From Actinomycetota bacterium (GTDB taxonomy: Bacteria > Actinomycetota > Thermoleophilia > Gaiellales > Gaiellaceae), in the NCBI GenBank assembly GCA_020029625.1, contig JAIBJP010000001.1, positions 1-35,239 of the forward strand: DNA of 35,239 bases, read 5' to 3'. Position 1 is the first letter of the stretch. Every line of letters starts with the position of its first letter. Shown here piece by piece: positions 1 through 6,679 of the stretch. A program made the translations under genes and the position numbers. A model generated the notes under the pieces. It was not told the origin of the DNA and made no database searches. It saw only the letters and a program-made list of their open reading frames with translations.

Positions 1-380
1 TGCGGGTTGTGGGCGACCTCCCACGGATGGCCGTCGGGGTCGACGAAGATTCCCGAATAGCCGCCCCAGAAGGTCTTGCCGCCCGGCCGGGCGATCCGCG
101 CGCCGGCCTTCTCTGCCTCGGCGATGACGGCGTCCACCTCCTCCGGAGAGCGGACGTTGTGCGCCAGCGTGACGCCGCCCCAGCCGCCGCTGTCCTCGAC
201 TCCGCTCTCCTCGGCGAGCTGATCCCGTCCCCAGAGGGCGACGATCATGCCGCCGGCCTGGAAGAAGACGACGTCGTCCGCGGGCGCCGCGCCCGTGCGC
301 CAGCCGAGGGCCTCGTAAAAGGCGCGCGTGCGAGCGAGATCCGCCACTCCGAGCGTGACGAGGCTCAGCCGCTGTTCCAC
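1..380 (-). CDS. VOC (glyoxalase/dioxygenase-like) protein, 3' end cut by window edge
   Basis: About 126 residues are visible before the window edge cuts the C-terminus. The protein opens with EQRLSLVTLGVADLARTRAF, the usual first strand and helix of a VOC module, and reaches FVDPDGHPWEVAHNP, the typical last strand with a Glu in the place of a metal ligand. Single VOC domains of this kind are mostly uncharacterised metal-dependent lyases, dioxygenases or antibiotic-binding proteins, so no substrate can be named. The start is taken as the GTG at 380, four bases after the stop of the BON-domain gene, which suggests the two are co-transcribed. Confidence 0.85.
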   Translation of the reverse strand, partial: MEQRLSLVTLGVADLARTRAFYEALGWRTGAAPADDVVFFQAGGMIVALWGRDQLAEESGVEDSGGWGGVTLAHNVRSPEEVDAVIAEAEKAGARIARPGGKTFWGGYSGIFVDPDGHPWEVAHNP

Positions 381-384
381 CGGG

Positions 385-846
385 TCAGCCCTGTGCTGGC
401 GGCCGGGCCGGCGTGTGCAGCAAGTTCTCGACGCCGCGGACACCCCGCACCTTGCGGACGCGTGCCTCCAGCGCCTCGACGAGCTCGGGACGGTCGACCT
501 CGCCGCGGAGGAAGACGACGCCGTTCTCCGCGTTGATGTTGATCCGGCCCTTGGGGACGTCGCGATTGCGGAAGACGATCGACTCGACCTTGTCCACGAG
601 GGTCGCGTCGTCGAGCTCGCCGGCGCTTCCGCGCGTGTGCCTCGCGCGCTCGACGAAGCCGCGCGCGTCCGCCGAGACGTGGTGGACGAGCTTGCGGCCC
701 CGCCTGGTCCCGTGCTTGGCGAGCGAAAGGGCTTTGTCGCGCGTGACGTGCCTGCGCCTGCGGCCCTGCTGCGAGTCGAGGTAGTAGGCAAGCGCCGCGC
801 CCCCAGCCGCGGCGGCGAGATAGAACGGGAGCTGGCGGGAACGCAT
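385..846 (-). CDS. BON-domain protein with N-terminal membrane segment
   Basis: 153 residues. A hydrophobic stretch at about residues 6-24 (LPFYLAAAAGGAALAYYLD) looks like a membrane anchor or uncleaved signal. A basic linker follows (QQGRRRRH), and then a single BON domain from about residue 77 to 150, with the characteristic V...G.V.L.GEV and V..V.GV..V.N patterns. BON domains bind membranes or periplasmic partners in osmotic-stress and secretin-type proteins, so a surface or envelope-associated role is inferred. GGAGG sits 8 nt before the ATG, which supports this start. The gene is divergent from the ECF sigma factor gene, with 85 bp between them, and is followed 4 nt later by the VOC gene. 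Confidence 0.88.
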   Translation of the reverse strand: MRSRQLPFYLAAAAGGAALAYYLDSQQGRRRRHVTRDKALSLAKHGTRRGRKLVHHVSADARGFVERARHTRGSAGELDDATLVDKVESIVFRNRDVPKGRININAENGVVFLRGEVDRPELVEALEARVRKVRGVRGVENLLHTPARPPAQG

Positions 847-849
847 GAC

Positions 850-903
850 GGAACCTCCGGGTCGAGAGCGGCTATCCCTTAGGCCAGCCTACCCCGGAAC
901 CTC
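850..903. promoter_or_regulatory. Candidate divergent promoter region with repeated GGAACCTC
   Basis: The 85-bp gap between the divergent BON and sigma-factor genes has GGAACCTC at 850-857 and again at 896-903. GGAAC is the common -35 core recognised by ECF sigma factors, and GTGTAG follows the second copy by about 15 nt. This could be an autoregulated promoter of the sigma gene. A 12-nt palindrome (CACCT-CA-AGGTG, 908-919) lies just downstream. This is motif matching by eye only, and the first copy overlaps the BON ribosome binding region in antisense. Confidence 0.3.
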
Positions 904-931
904 TCCGCACCTCAAGGTGTAGAAGGGAGCA

Positions 932-1495
932 GTGGAGGGCCGTCCACTACCCGAGTCAGAGCTCGTCGAGCGAGCAAAACGGGGCGATCAAGGCGCCTAT
1001 GGACAGCTCGTGCAGGCATATCAGGGGATCGCGTTTCGCACGGCGTATCTCGTTGTCGGGGATGCAGCCGAGGCGGAAGACGCGGCCCAGGAGGGATTCG
1101 TGAAGGCCTACTACGCGATTCGACGTTTTCGTTCCGGAGCGCCCTTTCGGCCCTGGATCCTCCAGATCGTCGCCAACGAAGCTCGCAACCGCCGCAGGTC
1201 CGCGGGCCGGCGGGCCGGTCTCGTCATGCGGACGGCTGCGCATGCTCCCTCGGGGGAGGCGGCCCCCTCCCCCGAGGCGGCCTTGATCAGCGGCGAGGAT
1301 CAAAGGACGCTCCTCGCCGCTGTGAACAAATTGAGAGAGGAAGATCGCCTGGTCATCGCCTGCCGCTACTTCCTCGAGCTTTCGGAGGAAGAGACCTCGA
1401 ACGTACTCGGTTGGCGCCGCGGGACGGTCAAGTCGCGGCTCTCGCGGGCGCTCGACCGGCTCCGCGCCGAGCTGGGAGAGAAGGCATATGCCTGA
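932..1495 (+). CDS. RNA polymerase sigma factor, sigma-70 family (ECF type)
   Basis: 187 residues, the usual ECF size. Region 2 lies at about residues 20-95: AYGQLVQAYQGIAFRTAYLV, then AEDAAQEGFVKAY, then FRPWILQIVANEARNRRR, which match the core-binding and -10 recognition helices. Region 4 lies at about residues 128-182 and has the helix-turn-helix LSEEETSNVLGWRRGTVKSR. The GTG start at 932 follows AAGGGAG at good spacing. The stop overlaps the next gene by 8 bp, so the two should be translationally coupled, the normal arrangement for a sigma factor and its anti-sigma partner. The stimulus cannot be read from the sequence. Confidence 0.92.
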   Translation: MEGRPLPESELVERAKRGDQGAYGQLVQAYQGIAFRTAYLVVGDAAEAEDAAQEGFVKAYYAIRRFRSGAPFRPWILQIVANEARNRRRSAGRRAGLVMRTAAHAPSGEAAPSPEAALISGEDQRTLLAAVNKLREEDRLVIACRYFLELSEEETSNVLGWRRGTVKSRLSRALDRLRAELGEKAYA

Positions 1496-2228
1496 GCTCG
1501 AGCTCGCACTGACCGACCTCGGCCGGCACGTCGAGTTTCCGCCGACTCCCGACGTCACGCCGCGTGTGCGCGAGCGGTTGGCCGAGCGGCCGGAGTCGCG
1601 GCGGGGGTTGACTCGCCGCCGCGGGCTGGCGCTGGCCTTCGCGCTTCTTGCCGTTGCAGTGGCGGCGGTGCTGGCCGTCCCGCAGACGCGAGCGGCGATC
1701 CTCGAGTTCTTCCACCTGCGCGGGGTGACCATCGAGCGCGTGGGCGAGCTCCCCACCGTTCCGCTCCAGCGGGACTTCAACAAGCTCTTCCTCGGCGAGA
1801 AGGTCTCTCTCGACGAGGCGCGCGACCGAGCGGACTTCGAGGTCGTCGTTCCGGAAGCCCTCGGCGATCCCGACGGCGTGTACTTCCAGGAGTCGCCGCC
1901 CGGAGGAATGGTCTCGCTGGTCTATGGGACGCCTGAGCATCCGCACGCGCTCTTCACCCAGTTCCGTGGGTCGGTCGAAGAGGTGATCTTCAAGAAGACC
2001 GCCGCAGGGACGCAGATCGATTCGGTGCGGGTGGGCGGGGAGCCGGGCTACTTCCTGTCCGGAAATCCTCACGACTTCTCGTACCTCGACAGGCGCGGTG
2101 AGTACCGCCAGGAGATCGTGCGCCTGGCCGGAAACACCCTCCTGTGGGAGCGCGGGCTGCTCACCCTGCGTCTGGAAGCGGACATAAACGAGCAAGAAGC
2201 ACTGAAGATCGCCCGCTCGGTGCACTAA
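1488..2228 (+). CDS. Membrane protein, probable anti-sigma partner of the upstream ECF factor
   Basis: 246 residues. A basic N-terminal cytosolic part (about 1-45) is followed by one transmembrane helix at about 47-66 (GLALAFALLAVAVAAVLAVP) and an extracytoplasmic domain of about 180 residues that may resemble DUF4367-type domains (GGMVSLVYGTPEH, LLTLRLEADINEQEALKIAR). The gene overlaps the sigma gene by 8 bp. Topology and position fit an anti-sigma factor that senses an envelope signal. No HxxxCxxC zinc anti-sigma motif is present, so any sigma binding would use a different N-terminal fold. The membrane protein call is firm. The regulatory role is inferred from context. Confidence 0.72.
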   Translation: MPELELALTDLGRHVEFPPTPDVTPRVRERLAERPESRRGLTRRRGLALAFALLAVAVAAVLAVPQTRAAILEFFHLRGVTIERVGELPTVPLQRDFNKLFLGEKVSLDEARDRADFEVVVPEALGDPDGVYFQESPPGGMVSLVYGTPEHPHALFTQFRGSVEEVIFKKTAAGTQIDSVRVGGEPGYFLSGNPHDFSYLDRRGEYRQEIVRLAGNTLLWERGLLTLRLEADINEQEALKIARSVH

Positions 2229-2282
2229 AGATCAACCAGATGGGGGACATCCGGAACGCCCTCGCGACCGAATCCTGAGGTC

Positions 2283-2492
2283 ATGAGCACGACGGCTGCG
2301 GAACTCGACCTCGACCTCGACGCGGAAACCGAGCGGGTTCTCCTCTGGCGCGAGGAGGAGCTCGAGCGTGTCGGGTACGGGCGCGAGACGGCGCGCGACC
2401 TGGCGGAGCGCACCTACGTCGATCTTCATCTGGCGATGGATCTGCTGCAACGAGGCTGCCCGGCGGACACCGCCGTGCGCATTCTTCTGTAG
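2283..2492 (+). CDS. Small conserved-looking protein of unknown function
   Basis: 69 residues, acidic and probably all-helical (LDLDAETERVLLWREEELER and then YGRETARDLAERTYVDLHLA). I do not recognise the family. It is supported as a gene by an ATG 54 nt after the preceding stop, codon usage like its neighbours (G/C third positions), a plausible amphipathic helix pattern, and a palindromic element that starts 2 nt after its stop, as the other elements do after real genes. The C-terminal part (YVDLHLAMDLLQRGCPADTA) could be a small helical bundle. No membrane segment or metal motif is seen. Confidence 0.6.
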   Translation: MSTTAAELDLDLDAETERVLLWREEELERVGYGRETARDLAERTYVDLHLAMDLLQRGCPADTAVRILL

Positions 2493-2494
2493 TA

Positions 2495-2662
2495 AGGGTC
2501 CCGTCCAGCAATGCCCGCCATCACTTCTGGCGGCTGCAAAGCGCCACCAGGCGTCGTCCTCGGTCGCCCGCGTATTTGAGTTCAATACGCGGACTCCCTG
2601 CGTCCTAGCCCGGCTCGCTTTTCGCGCGCCAGAAGCGGGGGAGCATCACTGGGCGGGACCCC
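2495..2662. repeat. Family 1 palindromic element, copy A (168 bp)
   Basis: Imperfect inverted repeat across its whole length. The outer arms are AGGGTCCCGTCCAG (2495-2508) and CTGGGCGGGACCCC (2649-2662), with further pairing inwards (CTTCTGGCG near 2524 with CGCGCCAGAAG near 2625). At the exact centre is a perfect 9-bp stem, CCGCGTATT (2568-2576) and AATACGCGG (2584-2592), with a 7-nt loop. The flanks GTCCTCGGTCGC and ACTCCCTGCGTCCT are shared with copies B and C. The element starts 2 nt after the stop of the small upstream gene and ends 36 nt before the lgt start. Confidence 0.88.
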
Positions 2663-2698
2663 GCACACTCCACCCGCCTCTTCATTCACACTTCGGGC

Positions 2699-3571
2699 GT
2701 GCCCCTGCTCGCCTCGATCCCGAGTCCCTCGAGCGGCGAGGTCCACCTCGGCGGAATTGCGTTGCACGCCTACGGCGTCATGCTGCTGCTCGGGATCCTG
2801 GCGGCGGTGTGGCTCACCGGAGTCCGCTGGACTCGGCGCGGCGGCGACTGGGATCTCGTCTTTCGCGTCGCCATGTGGGGCGTTGCCGGCGGAGTCGTAG
2901 GCGCCCGGCTCTACCATGTCCTCACGAGCTGGGGCGAGGTGCCGGACCCGAAGTGGCAAGGCGTCTTCGAGATCTGGAAGGGGGGTCTCGGCGTGTGGGG
3001 CGGGATCGCCGGCGGCGTCCTCGCGGGCGCGGTCGTAGTGCGTAGCTCCGGGAACTCGGTGTACGCGTTCATGAACGCCTGCGCGCCGGCGCTGCTGCTC
3101 GCGCAGGCAATCGGCCGCTGGGGCAACTACTTCAACCAGGAGCTCTTCGGCAAGCCGACCGACCTTCCCTGGGGGCTCGAAATCGCTGTCCAGAACCGGC
3201 CGCAGCAGTACATCAGCGAGCCGACCTTCCACCCGCTCTTCCTCTACGAGTCCTTGTGGTGCCTGCTCGGGGTGGGCGTCCTCCTCCTGATCGACCGGCG
3301 CTTTCGCATCCGCCCGCCCGGCCTCTTCGCTTTGTACGTGGCGTGGTACACGGCCTTTCGGACCTTCGAGGAGACGCTGCGCGTCGACCCCTCGCACGAG
3401 TACTTCGGCCAGCGGCTGAACTTCTGGGTCTCGATCGTCTTCTTCGCGCTCGCGGTCGTCGCGTTCGTCTGGTCGCAGAGGCGGAGCGCGGAGCCCAGAA
3501 GCCCTCACCGGCCGGCGGCGGTGCCCGAGGGACCGAGGATGGCCGTCCCCAAGGGCCGCGTCCGCCGGTAG
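2699..3571 (+). CDS. lgt: Prolipoprotein diacylglyceryl transferase
   Basis: 290 residues, normal for Lgt. The enzyme moves a diacylglyceryl group from phosphatidylglycerol to the lipobox cysteine of prolipoproteins in the cytoplasmic membrane. Evidence: several hydrophobic segments (YGVMLLLGILAAVWLTGV near residue 25, LFLYESLWCLLGVGVLLLI near 180, WVSIVFFALAVVAFVW near 245), the conserved GVVGARLYHV around 62-71, and the Lgt signature GRWGNYFNQELFG at about 139-151. The GTG at 2699 gives the right length, but no clear ribosome binding site precedes it. The next gene, scpA, starts 27 nt downstream. A candidate substrate in this window is the DUF3352 lipoprotein at 15004. Confidence 0.95.
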   Translation: MPLLASIPSPSSGEVHLGGIALHAYGVMLLLGILAAVWLTGVRWTRRGGDWDLVFRVAMWGVAGGVVGARLYHVLTSWGEVPDPKWQGVFEIWKGGLGVWGGIAGGVLAGAVVVRSSGNSVYAFMNACAPALLLAQAIGRWGNYFNQELFGKPTDLPWGLEIAVQNRPQQYISEPTFHPLFLYESLWCLLGVGVLLLIDRRFRIRPPGLFALYVAWYTAFRTFEETLRVDPSHEYFGQRLNFWVSIVFFALAVVAFVWSQRRSAEPRSPHRPAAVPEGPRMAVPKGRVRR

Positions 3572-3598
3572 GGCTAGCATCGCGGTCCAGGTGACCAG

Positions 3599-4327
3599 AT
3601 GAGCGCCGTAGCGGTTCGCGACCTCGACCTGGACCTCGACTCGTTCGAGGGCCCTTTCGACCTGCTTCTGACGCTCGTTCTCAAGGACGAGCTCGAGCTG
3701 GCCGACGTCGAGGTCGCCGGAGTCGTGGCGGCGTTCGTGGAGCGCCTGGCCGAGCGGGCTTCGCCGGATCTCGAAGCTTGCGGTGAGTTCCTCGTTCTCA
3801 TGGCCGCGCTGCTCGAGCTGAAGGCGCGCGGGCTCTTCCCCGACGAGGACGAGCTTGCCTTCGACGATCTGGATCCCGAGGAGGCGGCGGGCGAGCTTGC
3901 GGAGCGACTCGCGCTCTACCGGCGCTTCAAGGCAGCCGCGGCCTGGCTGGAAGAGCGCCTCGCGGCGGAGTCGGATCGGTACTTCCGCCTCGGGCCTGCG
4001 CCCCTCGCTCCGGTCCCGGAACGGCCTTTGGCTCCCCAGGACCCGGTCGCGCTTGCCTCCGCTCTGAGGCAGCTCGCAGCCGATCCGCCTGCTCCCTCGC
4101 TCAGCCACCTGGAGCTCCGCTTCCCTCCGGTCTCGCTCTTCCTCGACCGCTTCCGGGCAGTCCTGAGCCGTCGCCGTCAGTTCGTCTTCGATCGTGAGGT
4201 GGACTCCCTCTCGCGGGTCGAGCAGGCAGTCGCGTTCCTCGCCCTCCTCGAGCTCCGCAAGGTTGGCGAGATCAAGCTCGGTCAGCCCGCCCCCTTCGAG
4301 CCGATCACCGTCTGGAGTGCTTCATGA
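3599..4327 (+). CDS. scpA: Segregation and condensation protein A
   Basis: 242 residues, the normal kleisin size. ScpA bridges the SMC ATPase heads and, with ScpB, forms the bacterial condensin that organises and segregates the chromosome. The N-terminal signature FEGPFDLLLTLVLKDELELADV (about residues 16-37, interrupted here only for description) and LMAALLELKARGLFP (about 66-80) are diagnostic. The C-terminal winged helix is represented by VEQAVAFLALLELRKVGEI near residue 210. The ATG at 3599 follows CCAGGTGACC. The stop is followed after 5 nt by a palindromic element and then by scpB, so the usual close scpA-scpB coupling is broken by the insertion. Confidence 0.95.
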   Translation: MSAVAVRDLDLDLDSFEGPFDLLLTLVLKDELELADVEVAGVVAAFVERLAERASPDLEACGEFLVLMAALLELKARGLFPDEDELAFDDLDPEEAAGELAERLALYRRFKAAAAWLEERLAAESDRYFRLGPAPLAPVPERPLAPQDPVALASALRQLAADPPAPSLSHLELRFPPVSLFLDRFRAVLSRRRQFVFDREVDSLSRVEQAVAFLALLELRKVGEIKLGQPAPFEPITVWSAS

Positions 4328-4332
4328 GCTTA

Positions 4333-4498
4333 AGAGCCCCAATCACGATGAAGACCTGTGCCGCTGGGCCGCACTGGACGTCGCGATGCGTTGTCCTCGG
4401 TCGCGCCCGTATCTCTTTCGATACGAGCGCTCCCTGCGTCCTCGCCTCCCACCGCCCATCGCAGCCCAACGACGAGGCTCCATCGTGACCGGAGCTCT
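4333..4498. repeat. Family 1 palindromic element, copy B (166 bp), between scpA and scpB
   Basis: Imperfect full-length palindrome. The outer arms AGAGCCCC (4333-4340) and GGAGCTCT (4491-4498) are followed by TCACGATGAAG pairing with the complement around 4476-4488. The central stem is GCGCCCGTATC (4403-4413) and GATACGAGCGC (4420-4430), 10 of 11 pairs, with loop TCTTTC. Relative to copy C, two stem pairs have changed on both sides (T-A to C-G), so pairing is kept. It starts 5 nt after the scpA stop. Its right arm carries GACGAGG, 8 nt before the GTG that probably starts scpB. Confidence 0.9.
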
Positions 4499-5081
4499 CA
4501 GGCTTGTCGAAAACCCGGTGGATCGGTTGGCGCGGACGCTCGAGGCGCTGCTCGTCATCGCTTCGAGCCCGCTCTCGATCGAGGAGCTGGCCGCTGCCTC
4601 GGAGGACGAGACGGAGCGAGTGGAGACGGCTCTCGGGCTGATCGCCTCCCGCTACCGGGAAGGCCGGAGCGGCATCGTCCTCGAGCACGTCGCAGGCGGC
4701 TATGCCTTCCGGGCTGCGCGCGAAGCGGCGGAGGCGTGCGCTCGGCTCGTCGAGCGGCCCGTGCAGCGCGGGCTCTCGCAGGCAGCTCTCGAGACGCTCG
4801 CCGTCGTCGCCTACCTCGGGCCGGTCTCGCGGCCGGAGATCGCGAAGATCCGCGGTGTGGCGGCCGATTCGGCCGTTGCCGGCCTGGTCGAGCGGGGACT
4901 GATCGCCGAGGCCGGGCGCGAGAGCGACGGTGGCGCCGTTCGCTACCGTGCGACGCCGCTCTTCGAGCGCGTCTTCGGGCTCTCCGGCCTCTCCGAGCTT
5001 CCGCGCCTGGACGATCTCGCGGAAGGCTCCGAAGAGCTGCGCTCGAGGCTCGAGGAAGTCGCCGGCCGCCGCGGCGCCTAG
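4485..5081 (+). CDS. scpB: Segregation and condensation protein B
   Basis: 198 residues from the GTG at 4485. ScpB dimers bind ScpA in the SMC-ScpAB condensin. The body has the two winged helices expected: RLARTLEALLVIASSPLSIE at the N-terminus and LSQAALETLAVVAYLGPVSR followed by EIAKIRGVAADSAVAGLVER in the middle, then YRATPLFERVFGLSGLSELP near the end. The start lies inside the right arm of palindromic element B. GACGAGG, also part of the element, is 8 nt upstream of the GTG. An in-frame ATG at 4386 deeper in the element would add a 33-residue arginine-rich leader, and a GTG at 4518 would remove 11 residues. The gene is convergent with the GYD gene, 3 nt apart. Confidence 0.93.
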   Translation: MTGALRLVENPVDRLARTLEALLVIASSPLSIEELAAASEDETERVETALGLIASRYREGRSGIVLEHVAGGYAFRAAREAAEACARLVERPVQRGLSQAALETLAVVAYLGPVSRPEIAKIRGVAADSAVAGLVERGLIAEAGRESDGGAVRYRATPLFERVFGLSGLSELPRLDDLAEGSEELRSRLEEVAGRRGA

Positions 5082-5084
5082 CCG

Positions 5085-5375
5085 CTACGCGTCCCGGACG
5101 ATCTTCTCGGCCTCCTCGCGGGTGAAGGCCCGCAGCGTCTCGGTGCGCACCTGCCCGTGGCGGGCGAGGTCGAGGAGGATCCCGTAGGCCGTCTCGTCGT
5201 CCGGCGCGTCGAAGATCTCAACGACGTCGTAGCGCCCGAGGGTCACGTAGATGTCCACTAGCTTCCCGCCGCGCTCCGCGATCACGCGCTCGCTCTCGTC
5301 GACCCGGTCGCGCCAGGCCGGCAGTCCGCCGATCCCCTGTGAGGTCCAGTTCATCAGCGAGATGTACGTCGGCAC
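5085..5375 (-). CDS. GYD-domain protein
   Basis: 96 residues from the GTG at 5375. The pattern PTYISLMNWTSQGIGGLPAW, then GGKLVDIYVTLGRYDVVEIF and GQVRTETLRAFTREEAEKIV, matches the GYD family (ferredoxin-like small proteins, function unknown, named for the Gly-Tyr-Asp seen here as GRYD). The length equals that of the family. A longer version from an upstream ATG at 5399 would overlap the start of the divergent pseudouridine synthase gene and adds residues that do not fit the family, so the GTG is preferred. Only 22 nt separate the two divergent starts, so their promoters must overlap the coding regions or give near-leaderless transcripts. Confidence 0.85.
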   Translation of the reverse strand: MPTYISLMNWTSQGIGGLPAWRDRVDESERVIAERGGKLVDIYVTLGRYDVVEIFDAPDDETAYGILLDLARHGQVRTETLRAFTREEAEKIVRDA

Positions 5376-5397
5376 GGCAGGATGATGACAGGTCGCC

Positions 5398-6090
5398 ATG
5401 CGCCTCAACGCCTACCTGGCCAGGGCAGGAGTCGCCTCGCGGCGGGGAGCCGAAGAGCTCATCCGCGCCGGCCGGGTGCGAGTGAACGGCGAGGTCGCCG
5501 GCCTGGCGACCTTCGTGGAGTCGCAGGACACCGTCGAGGTGGACGGAAGCCCGATCGAGCCCGAGCCGCTGACCTACGTGCTCCTGCACAAGCCCGCAGG
5601 AGTGGTGACGACCGCTCGCGATCCTCAGGGTCGGCCCACGGTCGTCGGCCTCGTCAACCATGAGCGCCGTGTCGTCCCAGTCGGCCGCCTCGATGCAGAC
5701 ACCACCGGTGCGCTCCTGCTCACGAACGACGGCCCGCTCGCGCACCGGCTGATGCACCCGCGCTACGAGGTGGACAAGGTCTACGAGGCGGAAGTCGAGG
5801 GCGAGCCAAGCGCCGAGGCGCTCGCCGAGCTCGCCGATGGCGTCGAGCTGGAAGACGGGAGGACCTCGCCGGCGGAGGTCGACCGGCTAAGCCCTTCGCG
5901 CATCGAGCTGACGATCCACGAGGGAAAGAAGCATCAGGTCAAGCGGATGCTGCAGGCGGTTGGGCACCCCGTCCGCAGCCTCCACCGAAGCCGCTACGCC
6001 GCGCTTACGCTGGACGGCCTCGCACCCGGCGAGTGGCGCGAGCTCACACCCGACGAGGTGGCCAAGCTACGTACCCCAGGGACTCCATAG
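5398..6090 (+). CDS. rluB: rRNA pseudouridine synthase, RsuA/RluB family
   Basis: 230 residues. An N-terminal S4 RNA-binding domain (MRLNAYLARAGVASRRGAEE to about residue 60) is followed by the synthase domain, with the catalytic Asp in GRLDADTTGALLLTNDG (about 98-114) and the RsuA-family pocket EGKKHQVKRML (about 178-188). It converts a uridine of ribosomal RNA to pseudouridine, by analogy the 23S site modified by RluB. The exact site cannot be fixed from the sequence. A pseudouridine synthase after scpB is a common bacterial arrangement. The 3' end overlaps the convergent RDD gene by 24 bp, so there is no room for a separate terminator. Confidence 0.92.
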   Translation: MRLNAYLARAGVASRRGAEELIRAGRVRVNGEVAGLATFVESQDTVEVDGSPIEPEPLTYVLLHKPAGVVTTARDPQGRPTVVGLVNHERRVVPVGRLDADTTGALLLTNDGPLAHRLMHPRYEVDKVYEAEVEGEPSAEALAELADGVELEDGRTSPAEVDRLSPSRIELTIHEGKKHQVKRMLQAVGHPVRSLHRSRYAALTLDGLAPGEWRELTPDEVAKLRTPGTP

Positions 6091-6543
6091 CCGTCCCGGC
6101 ATCGAGGTCGGGACGACGTCCTCGACGACGACGAGGCCGGTGAGCCGGTCCCAGAGGGTTCTTCCCTCGGGATCGGCGATCTTCCAGAGGCCACCGATCA
6201 GGGCAACCGTCGAGACCGTCGCCGCCAGGTCCCGCCAGTTCTCCTCCCTGTCGGTGAGCCCCTCATTCCCGTGCCAGCCGCGGGTCAACGTGTAGGCCTT
6301 GAACGCGGCGAGGAAGAAGGCCAGGGAGAGGCAGCTGCGCGCGACCGCCCTGACGAGGTGCGGCTCTCGTCCGGTCGCGTGCGAGAACACATGGATGTCG
6401 AGCGCCCGCATCCCCATGGTGTGCCCCGTGGAGAGGAAGTAGCCGAAATACGCGCCGACGACACCGAGGGCGAGTGCGTCCACCGTATACACGAGCGCGT
6501 CCCCCCAAAGCCCGCCGATCGCCCGGCCCACGGTCTCGATCAC
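6067..6543 (-). CDS. RDD-family membrane protein (true start uncertain, probably upstream)
   Basis: The GTG at 6543 is the only ATG/GTG/TTG start and gives 158 residues. However, the open frame continues upstream to 6735, across the end of trpS, and that part encodes WRRTVASTIDWILVFVAFLI, the Arg...Asp and first transmembrane helix expected of an RDD domain. The annotated part has two more hydrophobic helices (VYTVDALALGVVGAYFGYFL and SCLSLAFFLAAFKAY), the conserved TMGMRALDIHV between them, and WDRLTGLVVVEDV near the end. The real protein therefore probably starts at a non-standard codon (for example the CTG at 6727-6729), or the read has an error. RDD proteins are small membrane proteins, some of them ion antiporters. 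No function can be set here. Confidence 0.75.
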   Translation of the reverse strand: MIETVGRAIGGLWGDALVYTVDALALGVVGAYFGYFLSTGHTMGMRALDIHVFSHATGREPHLVRAVARSCLSLAFFLAAFKAYTLTRGWHGNEGLTDREENWRDLAATVSTVALIGGLWKIADPEGRTLWDRLTGLVVVEDVVPTSMPGRLWSPWGT

Positions 6544-6679
6544 GCCGAGCGGGATGCTGACGATCAGAAAGGCGACGAAGACCAGGATCCAGTCGATCGT
6601 GGACGCGACCGTGCGTCGCCAGAGCGGAGCGGCGACGGCGCGGTACGTTCCGTCCGCCGGCTTGTAGACGGGCGCCGGT

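Noticed and set aside
2582..4108. A 508-codon open frame on the minus strand across lgt and scpA
   Set aside because: It is antisense to two certain genes. The translation is charged, low in hydrophobic residues and matches no family, as expected from GC-rich third positions.
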